This document shows, in pieces, positions 57,534-64,000 of a stretch of 64,000 bases of DNA (the first letter of the stretch is position 1; every line of letters starts with the position of its first letter). The stretch lies in NCBI GenBank assembly GCA_020845575.1, contig JADLFL010000076.1:62001-126000 (forward strand), written 5' to 3'. This stretch comes from Acidobacteriota bacterium (GTDB lineage Bacteria > Acidobacteriota > Vicinamibacteria > Vicinamibacterales > Vicinamibacteraceae). The notes under the pieces were generated by a model, which saw only the letters and a program-made list of their open reading frames with translations, ran no database searches and was not told the DNA's origin. A program made the position numbers and the translations under genes.

Positions 57534-58373
57534 TTAACGCACCCGGTACGCCACGACCGTGTTGTGCTGGTCGGTCGTCATGTACATCGTCCGGGTCTTC
57601 GGGTCGTACAGGTTGATGCCGCCGGGCACGCGATCCGCCGTCGTGTCGAGCAGCACCTGGTGGGAGCCGTCAGCGCTGATGTAGTACACGAAGCCTCCCC
57701 AGTTGGTGGCGAGGAACTCCTTCCCGTCGACCATCTGGAGCCCGTTGGCGCGCCGGTCCATGCCCGTCGCCACGACGGTCCTGTTCTTCTGGGCGTCGAT
57801 CTTCACGAGGCCTTCGCCGGTGTAGACGTAGAGATCCGTCCCCGAGAGCACGAGCCCCGAGGGCGCGCTGAGCTGCTCGACATACGTGCTCACCTGGTCG
57901 CCGCGAATCGCATGAATCTTCCCGGTGAACATGTCGCTGACGTACAGCAGGCCATCGGACGCGATGACGATGTTGTGCAGTAGCGTGGCGCCAGGCACGG
58001 GAATGCGCCGCACGATGGTGGCCTTCGTCGTGTCGACCACCACGACCTGGGCGAGGTCTGCCAGGTAGAGCAGGTCGCCCTGCTGGCGCATGCCCTTCGG
58101 CGCGTCGAGACCGGTCACCCATTCCACCTCGATGACCTTCCCGTCCATCCCGATCTTGCCGATCGAACCACGGCCGTCCTTCTCGAGCGGGGCGCCGTCC
58201 GTGTTGGACACGTACATGAACTGGCCGCCAGGCTCGATGACGACCTCCTCAGGAAACTTGAGCACCGCGTCGGTTTCCCAGAGCTTTTCGAGCGAGTGCT
58301 GTGTCGACGTCTGCGCATGCGCGCTCAGCGGCAGTGCCAGCGCCAGGGCCAGGGCTGGAATCACGATTCTCAT
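57534..58373 (-). CDS. exported SMP-30/NHL-type beta-propeller protein
   Basis: This 279-residue protein has a signal peptide (about 1-20, ending AHAQ) and a propeller of NHL/SMP-30 style repeats: EEVVIEPGGQFMYVSNTDGA, LLHNIVIASDGLLYVSDMFT, APSGLVLSGTDLYVYTGEGL. Relatives are gluconolactonases or strictosidine-synthase-like proteins; catalysis is not certain. It is 20 bp downstream of the cytochrome-linked dehydrogenase gene, whose lactone product it could open. That is inference from gene order. Confidence 0.83.
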   Translation of the reverse strand: MRIVIPALALALALPLSAHAQTSTQHSLEKLWETDAVLKFPEEVVIEPGGQFMYVSNTDGAPLEKDGRGSIGKIGMDGKVIEVEWVTGLDAPKGMRQQGDLLYLADLAQVVVVDTTKATIVRRIPVPGATLLHNIVIASDGLLYVSDMFTGKIHAIRGDQVSTYVEQLSAPSGLVLSGTDLYVYTGEGLVKIDAQKNRTVVATGMDRRANGLQMVDGKEFLATNWGGFVYYISADGSHQVLLDTTADRVPGGINLYDPKTRTMYMTTDQHNTVVAYRVR

Positions 58374-58393
58374 GACGATCTCCTTGAACGGTG

Positions 58394-59929
58394 TCAGCGT
58401 CCTGCCGGTGCGAGCCGGATCACACGGCCCCCCGCGTTGTCAGTGAGGACCCACAGCGCGCCATCCGGGCCCTGACCCACCCAGCGCATCATCTGGCGCT
58501 GGTCCATCAGCAGGCGCTCTTCGCCGGTGACGCGCTCGCCGTCGAGCACGAGCCGTGCGATGTGCTGCCCGTTGTGCGATGCCACGAACAGGTTCCCCTT
58601 CCACTCCGGGATGAGGTCGCCGTTGTAGAAGGCCATGCCGGTCGGGCCGATGGCCGGGTCCCAGTAGTACGCCGGCTGTTCCATGCCCGGCGCCGAGGTG
58701 CGGCCGCCGTTGATGGGTCGCAGGTCGTACTCCGTGCCATAGGCAACCAGGGGCCAGCCGTAGTTCATCCCGCGCTTGATGATGTTGATCTCGTCGCCCC
58801 CGGCCTGGCCATGCTCGATGGACCAGAGCGCTCCGGTGTCCGGATGCCACGCCAGGCCCTGCGAGTTGCGGTGGCCGTAGGACCAGATCTCGGGCAGGGC
58901 GCCGGTCGTGCCGACGAGCGGATTGCCCGGGGCCGGGGTTCCGTCCGGGTTGATCCGCAGCACCTTGCCGAGGCGAGAATCGAGATCCTGCGCCTTGACG
59001 CGCAGCGCGGGCTCGAAGCGCTCGCCAACGGTCACGAGCAGCTTGCCTTCGCGGTCGAAGAGGAGCCGCGAGCCGAAGTGCGCCGGCATCGGGCGCGCCG
59101 GGTCCACCCTGAGCAGCACCGTCACGTCTTCGAGCGCGGCGTCATCGTCGCGCAGTCGTGCGCGGGCGACGGCCAGGCCGCTGCCGCCGCCGCGAGACTC
59201 GACGAACGTGAAGAAGATCTGGCGATTGGACCGGAACACGGGATCGAGCACGACATCGAGCAGGCCGCCGTCCCCTCCGTACGCGACCTTCGGCACGCCG
59301 CCTATGGCGTCGCTCACGGCACCCGATGACGTCACGATCCGCATGGTGCCCGGCTTCTCGGTCACGAGCATCCGGCCATCGGGAAGGAAGGCCAGCGACC
59401 AGGGGTGCTGCAGCCGCTCGGTCACGACGGTCGTCGTGACCGGCGTCGTCGTGCGGACGGCCAGGGCACGGGTCTGTCCAGGAAATGCCGGCGTCTGGCC
59501 CGCACCGTTCGGACCGCGCGTCTCGAGGGGCTGTCCGACGACCGGAGGCGCGTCCGGCACGCGCCCGGTCAGCACGAAGACCCCGCCGCGCGGGCCCTGT
59601 CCGGCAGCGGGCGCCGGGCTCCCAGGCGCGAAATGCGTGCTGAGGTATGTGACGATGCCGGGCACGTCACCATCGGCGACCACGGCGCCACGTGCACGCA
59701 TGTCGGCGACCACGGCGCTCCACTCGTCGCGGGTCCGCTGCCGGCCAAGCACGGTCGTGACCAGGTGGCACCGGTTGCAGCCGCTGATCAGCGCGTCGCG
59801 ACCGTCGCCTGGCGGCAGGGCGACGCCTGGCGCCGACGTGGTGGGTGCCGCCGGCATCTGGGCGCCCAGCGAGAGGGAGAGGGCCAGCAGACCCAGTGGA
59901 GCGAGCAGGCAGGTTGGATGCAGTCGCAT
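58394..59929 (-). CDS. cytochrome c - PQQ aldose dehydrogenase fusion
   Basis: This 511-residue periplasmic protein has a signal peptide (about 1-23), then a short c-type heme domain (SGCNRCHLVTTVLG, CxxCH near residue 51-55) and, from about residue 165, a soluble aldose sugar dehydrogenase propeller (LQHPWSLAFLPDGRMLVTEK, YGGDGGLLDVVLDPVF, EIWSYGHRNSQGLAWHPDTG, GGDEINIIKRGMNYGWP). The usual order in such fusions is propeller first, as in the protein at 53353; here the heme domain leads. It lies 8 bp from the gene upstream. Confidence 0.88.
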   Translation of the reverse strand: MRLHPTCLLAPLGLLALSLSLGAQMPAAPTTSAPGVALPPGDGRDALISGCNRCHLVTTVLGRQRTRDEWSAVVADMRARGAVVADGDVPGIVTYLSTHFAPGSPAPAAGQGPRGGVFVLTGRVPDAPPVVGQPLETRGPNGAGQTPAFPGQTRALAVRTTTPVTTTVVTERLQHPWSLAFLPDGRMLVTEKPGTMRIVTSSGAVSDAIGGVPKVAYGGDGGLLDVVLDPVFRSNRQIFFTFVESRGGGSGLAVARARLRDDDAALEDVTVLLRVDPARPMPAHFGSRLLFDREGKLLVTVGERFEPALRVKAQDLDSRLGKVLRINPDGTPAPGNPLVGTTGALPEIWSYGHRNSQGLAWHPDTGALWSIEHGQAGGDEINIIKRGMNYGWPLVAYGTEYDLRPINGGRTSAPGMEQPAYYWDPAIGPTGMAFYNGDLIPEWKGNLFVASHNGQHIARLVLDGERVTGEERLLMDQRQMMRWVGQGPDGALWVLTDNAGGRVIRLAPAGR

Positions 59930-59937
59930 GGGTGGCT

Positions 59938-60933
59938 CTACAGTCGTGGGTCCACGACATCCCGTGCCAGCGACACCCGTGTCGCTGGCACGACGTCGAC
60001 GCGCGGAGGGGCAGACGCGTCCGCGACAGGCGCTGCTGCACGGTAGGGCACGGCGACGGCCTTCAGATGCTCGACCAGCACGAACGCCTGTTCACCCACC
60101 AGCGTCACGCCCGTGGCGCCGGTCAGCCCGTCTTTCACGACGCGGACGTCGGCGCGCGTGCCCTCGATCGTGATCTGCGTCAGCCGTCCGCCGCCTTCAG
60201 CCTGTAGCAGGACGTTGGGGCCGACTGCGCGCAAGCCGTCGGGCCGCTCCATGGGGATGGTCGTCTGCAACTGCTGCGGTGCGCCCGCACTGCCGTCGGG
60301 CTGCACCGGAATGCGGTACAGACGCCCGGTGAAATACGTATTGACGTAGAGCGCACCATCCGCGAGGAGGCTCACGCCATCGACGATGGCGAGTTCCTGC
60401 GGATCGGCCAGCCACACGTCCAGCGAGTCGGCGCCCGGCTTCAGCCGGAGGATGCGTCCGCCGAAGCTCTCGGTCACGTACGTCGTACCGTCTGAGGCAA
60501 CGGCGATGTCGTTGCACAGCCCACCGCCCGGCACTGGATAGCGCGCCTTCTGGGCGCCGGTCTTCAGGTCGAACGCACGAACGGTCGTCTCGCCGGTCGT
60601 TGGCCCACCGGGCCGCCCCTGGGCATTGGAGCAGACCCACAGCGTGCCGCTCCGTTCGTCGGCGAGCACGCCGAGCACGTTCGTGAGGTCGTGACTCGAC
60701 GCGAGGATCCAGGGTTCGGCCTGCGCCGCGCCGGGGCGCGCACGGTAGATCGTGCCCTTGGCCCTGCTGCCGAAGTACACGGTGCCGTCCGCCGTCGACG
60801 TGAGGTTCTCGGGCGAGACGTCGGTGTCGTTGATCGTGATCTCGGTGCGTGACTGAGCGATCCCAGGGGCGGTGCAGGCCATGGTGACGAAGGCCGCGAG
60901 GCCCGATAGCGTGATCCAACGGTGCATGTGCAT
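59938..60933 (-). CDS. exported SMP-30/gluconolactonase-like protein
   Basis: This 331-residue protein has a signal peptide (about 5-28, ending GIAQ) and SMP-30-like repeats: VSPENLTSTADGTVYFGSRA, VLGVLADERSGTLWVCSNAQ, GLCNDIAVASDGTTYVTESF and MERPDGLRAVGPNVLLQAEG. NxxAVASDG is characteristic of the lactonase metal-site loop. It is the first gene of a minus-strand operon with the dehydrogenase, a second propeller and the phosphoesterase. Two ATG codons are in tandem (60933 and 60927); I took the first. Confidence 0.83.
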   Translation of the reverse strand: MHMHRWITLSGLAAFVTMACTAPGIAQSRTEITINDTDVSPENLTSTADGTVYFGSRAKGTIYRARPGAAQAEPWILASSHDLTNVLGVLADERSGTLWVCSNAQGRPGGPTTGETTVRAFDLKTGAQKARYPVPGGGLCNDIAVASDGTTYVTESFGGRILRLKPGADSLDVWLADPQELAIVDGVSLLADGALYVNTYFTGRLYRIPVQPDGSAGAPQQLQTTIPMERPDGLRAVGPNVLLQAEGGGRLTQITIEGTRADVRVVKDGLTGATGVTLVGEQAFVLVEHLKAVAVPYRAAAPVADASAPPRVDVVPATRVSLARDVVDPRL

Positions 60934-61160
60934 GGTAGCGAGACTCCCGGCGACGCTCCACGGCGCGCCGATGGTCATCATCCCTGTGGGTGTGCGCGGC
61001 GTCATCCGACTTCTGGTGAGCGGTGGACGGGCGCGTGTGAACCGTGCGTCTGGCCGTGCAGACGTACCGTTCACACGGCCAGCACGACGGTTCGCCAGAA
61101 GCCGCAGGTGTTGGGGGAGAGCCGTCGTAGACTCGGCCCGTGCGGTGCGTTGACGACCAC

Positions 61161-62306
61161 ATGGCGACTCAGGACGAGCCGCTGCGCTATCCGGGCTTCT
61201 GGCTTCTGCTCGCGGCATGGCTGACCATCGGCGTGCTGACGTCGGCGCGGTACGTGCTGCAGCCGGCCAGACCCGAGCCGTTCGCACTGCCGATGACGCT
61301 GCTCTGGATCGCGTGTTTCGTGCCGTGGGCCGTGCTGTCGCCCTTGGCGTTCACGCTCGAGCGGCGGTTCCCGCTCGGAAGCGGCGCCTGGGTGAGCAAT
61401 CTGGCGCGCCTGGTGGGTGCCAGCGTTGTCGTCTCCATGCTGGCGTCGCCGCTGATGCTGGGGGCGGCGGGGCTTGTGGCCGTGGCCATGGGGTGGCCGG
61501 GCGGGTTCTTGCGATACCCCTGGATGTGGTTCAGCCATGTGCCGGCCGCCATGCCCTGCTTCTGGTGCAGCGTGGCCGTGGCGTACTTCATTCGCACGCG
61601 GCACCAACTGCGGGCGCATGAGCGCCGCGCGGCCAGACTCGCACTCGACAAGGCCCATCTCGAGTCCGGCTTGAACCAGGCACAGTTGGAGGTGCTGCGG
61701 GCCAAGCTCAACCCGCATTTCCTGTTCAACAGCCTGCAGAACATCTCGGTGCTGACCAGTCAGGATCCCGAAACGGCCAGCGAGATGCTGACGCGCCTCG
61801 GCGACCTGCTCCACGCCGCGTTGCGCGGCGATGCGACGCCGGAGGTCACCGTGCACGACGAGACCGAACTGGCGCGCGCCTACGTCGCGCTCGAGCAGTT
61901 GCGATTCGGCGATCGCCTTCGCGTGACGTTCGACGTGGCCGCTGACGTCAGGTCGATGCTCGTGCCGTGCTTCGTGCTCCAGCCGTTGATCGAGAACGCC
62001 GTCGTCCACGGGCTCCGTCGCGTGCGTACGCGCGGAGAGATCACGATCGTGGCGCGGCGAGCGGGCGACGACCTGCTGCTGTCGGTTGCCGACAACGGCG
62101 TCGGACTTCCGTGTGCGGATCCCGCGGAACTGACGCTCGGGGTGGGACTCGGCGCGACGCGTGAGAGGATCGCCCGCCTCTATCCGGACGCGCACTCCTT
62201 CGCCATTCGTTCCGCGCCGGGCGGTGGCGTCGAGGTGCGAATCACGTTGCCGCTCCGGCCGTCGACAGACCATGCCCGCGCCGTGCCGCTGACCACCAGT
62301 GCCTGA
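61161..62306 (+). CDS. LytS-type sensor histidine kinase
   Basis: This 381-residue membrane protein has about four helices (about 14-145), a short coiled coil (HQLRAHERRAARLALDKAHLE, here HQLRAHERRAARLALDKA), and a His_kinase domain with LNPHFLFNSLQN (His186). The ATPase follows with LQPLIENAVVHGL and VADNGVGLP. It should phosphorylate the LytTR regulator encoded immediately downstream. It is divergent from the SMP-30 operon across 227 bp. A GTG at 61140 could add seven residues; neither start has a clear ribosome site. Confidence 0.92.
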   Translation: MATQDEPLRYPGFWLLLAAWLTIGVLTSARYVLQPARPEPFALPMTLLWIACFVPWAVLSPLAFTLERRFPLGSGAWVSNLARLVGASVVVSMLASPLMLGAAGLVAVAMGWPGGFLRYPWMWFSHVPAAMPCFWCSVAVAYFIRTRHQLRAHERRAARLALDKAHLESGLNQAQLEVLRAKLNPHFLFNSLQNISVLTSQDPETASEMLTRLGDLLHAALRGDATPEVTVHDETELARAYVALEQLRFGDRLRVTFDVAADVRSMLVPCFVLQPLIENAVVHGLRRVRTRGEITIVARRAGDDLLLSVADNGVGLPCADPAELTLGVGLGATRERIARLYPDAHSFAIRSAPGGGVEVRITLPLRPSTDHARAVPLTTSA

Positions 62307-63054
62307 CCTCCGCCTGCTCATCGTCGAGGACGAGCCGCTCATCCGTGTCGGCATCCGGAATGCGGTCGCCGGCCTGCCTGGCGTGGTCGTCGTCGGTGAG
62401 TGCGAGTGCGTGGCTGATGCGGTCGTCGCCATCACATCGGACACGGTCGACCTCGTGCTGCTGGACGTGCAACTGCCCGACGGAACCGGGTTCGACGTGG
62501 TGCGGCAGGTGGGGGCCGAGCGCATGCCGACCGTGATCTTCGTCACGGCCTACGACCAGTACGCGGTCAGGGCGTTCGACGTGCACGCGGTCGACTACCT
62601 GCTCAAGCCGTTCGACACCAGGCGCCTGTGCGACAGCATCGAGCGCGTACGGACGCGTCTGGCGCGACCCGCAGACATCGTGCAGCAACTGCAAGGCCTG
62701 CTCGACGTGCAGAGCCAGCCGTGGCTCCAGCGTCTCGTCGTCCGGAACGGCGAGCACTTCGATTTCGTCCCCGTCGACGCGATCGACTGGATCGAGTCGG
62801 CCAACAACGACACCATCCTGCATTGCCGCGGGCGTGACTTCACCTTCAACCAGAACCTGGCGGCGCTCGAACGGCAGCTCGATCCGCGGCGGTTCGTGCG
62901 GGTTCATCGCGGCCACATCGTCAACGTCGAGCGTGTGCTCGGCGCGAACACGTTGCTTGGCGGCGCGTACGAGTTGCAGCTGAGGAGCGGCGTCACCGTT
63001 CGCACGGGACGCCAGTACGCGGATACGGTTCGCCACCTGCTGAAGTCGCGATGA
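62299..63054 (+). CDS. LytTR-family response regulator
   Basis: This 251-residue protein has a receiver domain (LRLLIVEDEPLIRVGIRNAV; phosphoacceptor Asp56 in LVLLDVQLPDG; Thr/Lys in VTAYDQYAVRAF and YLLKPFD) and a LytTR DNA-binding domain (about 150-250: VDAIDWIESANNDTILHCRG, FVRVHRGHIVNVERV). The GTG start overlaps the kinase stop by 8 bases, so the two are co-expressed. Targets are unknown; LytTR regulators often control surface or nutrient genes near them. Confidence 0.93.
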   Translation: MPDLRLLIVEDEPLIRVGIRNAVAGLPGVVVVGECECVADAVVAITSDTVDLVLLDVQLPDGTGFDVVRQVGAERMPTVIFVTAYDQYAVRAFDVHAVDYLLKPFDTRRLCDSIERVRTRLARPADIVQQLQGLLDVQSQPWLQRLVVRNGEHFDFVPVDAIDWIESANNDTILHCRGRDFTFNQNLAALERQLDPRRFVRVHRGHIVNVERVLGANTLLGGAYELQLRSGVTVRTGRQYADTVRHLLKSR

Positions 63055-63090
63055 GTGGCGTCACTTGTCCGTATCAGCCTGACGACGTGT

Positions 63091-63103
63091 TGAATATGAT
63101 TCA
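63091..63103. promoter_or_regulatory. LysR-type operator TGAAT-N3-ATTCA
   Basis: TGAATATGATTCA is a perfect palindrome 3 bp before the LysR start at 63107, in the same place relative to the gene as the site at 13161 relative to its LysR gene. Confidence 0.6.
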
Positions 63104-63106
63104 CGA

Positions 63107-64000
63107 ATGGCGCGCGATGACCTGAGCGCGCTCGCCGCCTTTCTCACCGTTGCCGAGGAGCGCAGCTTCACGAAGGCGGCGGCTCAGCTCGGCGTCTCTC
63201 CGTCCGCCCTGAGCCACGCGGTACAGAAGCTCGAGGAGCGACTCGGCGTCAGACTGCTCGCCCGAACGACGCGAAGCGTCAGTCCCACCGACGCCGGCGA
63301 GAGGCTCATGAGCAGGCTCGCGCCCGCGCTGGCCGACGTGCGAGGCGCGTGGGAAGAGGTCGCGGGCCTCGGCGGTGACCCCCGAGGCAGGGTGCGCCTG
63401 ATTGCGTCCCGGCTCGCGGCACGCATGGTCCTCACCCCGCGCCTCGCTGCCTTCGCGCGCAGCCACCCCGGTGTCGTGATCGACGTGACGACCACGGAAG
63501 AAAGCCGCGTCGATCTCGTGGGCTCGCGCTACGACGCGGGCATTCAGCTGGGCGAGTTCGTCGCGAAGGACATGGTTGCGGTGCGCGTCTCGCCCCAGCA
63601 GCGGGGAGCGGTGGTCGCCTCGCCCGAATACTTCGCCTCCCGCCCGAAACCGACGAGCCCGCGCGACCTGACCGCCCATCATTGCATCAACTTCCGTCAC
63701 GGTGCGTCGGGCGTCTACCGTTGGGAGTTCGAGAAGGGACGCAAGTCGCTCGCGGTTGGCGTCGATGGGCCACTGGTCGTCGACGATGTCGAAATGCTCA
63801 TCAGGGCGGCCCTGGATGGCGTCGGCCTCGCGTGGACACTGGAGTCGCAGGCCGCGCCACACCTTCAGTCAGGTGCGCTTGTCAGGGTGCTCGAAGACTG
63901 GTGCCCGCCGTTCCCGGGCTACTTTCTCTACTACCCGAGCCGCAAGCACCAGCCCGCGCCGTTGACAGCACTGATCAACGCCTTGCGGACACCTCCGACC
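63107..64000 (+). CDS. LysR family transcriptional regulator (runs off the window end)
   Basis: The 298 codons visible are open to the last base. The winged helix (SFTKAAAQLGVSPSALSHAV) and the effector domain (RVRLIASRLAARMVLTPRLA, GIQLGEFVAKDMVAVRVSPQ, YRWEFEKGRKSLAVGVDGPL) are colinear with the LysR at 12270-13157, so only a few residues should be missing. Its operator lies 3 bp upstream. Target genes are probably beyond the window. Confidence 0.92.
   Translation, partial: MARDDLSALAAFLTVAEERSFTKAAAQLGVSPSALSHAVQKLEERLGVRLLARTTRSVSPTDAGERLMSRLAPALADVRGAWEEVAGLGGDPRGRVRLIASRLAARMVLTPRLAAFARSHPGVVIDVTTTEESRVDLVGSRYDAGIQLGEFVAKDMVAVRVSPQQRGAVVASPEYFASRPKPTSPRDLTAHHCINFRHGASGVYRWEFEKGRKSLAVGVDGPLVVDDVEMLIRAALDGVGLAWTLESQAAPHLQSGALVRVLEDWCPPFPGYFLYYPSRKHQPAPLTALINALRTPPT

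Overview
The window is one contiguous, very GC-rich stretch (about two thirds G+C or more by eye) packed with protein genes. It has no rRNA, tRNA or CRISPR array that I can see. Oar-type TonB receptors with an N-terminal carboxypeptidase-like domain, DUF1080, PQQ sugar dehydrogenases fused to cytochrome c, SMP-30-like secreted proteins and many Sec/Tat-exported hydrolases suggest a Gram-negative soil-type bacterium. A member of the Acidobacteriota, perhaps Vicinamibacteria, is my best guess, but no marker gene proves it.

Layout. (1) 1-9660: a siderophore operon (entE end, an entB that is split into isochorismatase and a free aryl carrier protein, a serine-specific entF-type NRPS, entA), then a TonB-dependent receptor and a TlpA-like thioredoxin. 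(2) 9.7-15.6 kb: a redox/stress neighbourhood (zinc alcohol dehydrogenase, CMD protein, LysR, aldo/keto reductase, cupin) mixed with decayed pieces of genes. (3) 15.6-27.9 kb: a surface-glycan locus built as two divergent, tightly overlapping operons (AsnB, GT2, large membrane protein on minus; FAD oxidoreductase, CapK-like ligase, methyltransferase and a DUF218-M23-TIM-barrel fusion on plus), then a Glu/Leu-type dehydrogenase. (4) 27.9-36.5 kb: DUF1080 protein, a secreted phosphatase, a five-gene membrane operon with FixG-like and YtkA-like members, and a sodium:solute symporter coupled to a DAC-domain protein. (5) 36.6-39.9 kb: cupin-CMD fusion, Tat hydrolase and broken AKR, hydrolase and LysR genes. 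(6) 39.9-55.1 kb: a catabolic regulon (alpha/beta hydrolase, penicillin acylase, Oar receptor, sugar-isomerase-like protein, MFS transporter; nitrilase and serine hydrolase; sorbosone-type dehydrogenase) with three matching palindromes GTTC-N7-GAAC beside an IclR fragment. (7) 55.2-64 kb: flavodoxin behind a truncated cupin, an operon of metallophosphoesterase, SMP-30-like and cytochrome-linked dehydrogenase genes, a LytS/LytTR two-component pair and a LysR gene running off the end.

Two themes recur. Genes are strongly coupled: ATGA or GTGA overlaps join most operon partners. There is also an unusual density of internally deleted gene remnants (NmrA-like, AKR, LysR, IclR, cupin, alpha/beta hydrolase, PIN and RHH fragments), mostly from the same family set that survives intact elsewhere in the window. 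A LysR-type palindrome TGAAT-N3-ATTCA sits next to intact and broken LysR genes. All functional statements are from reading the sequence; no database search was run.
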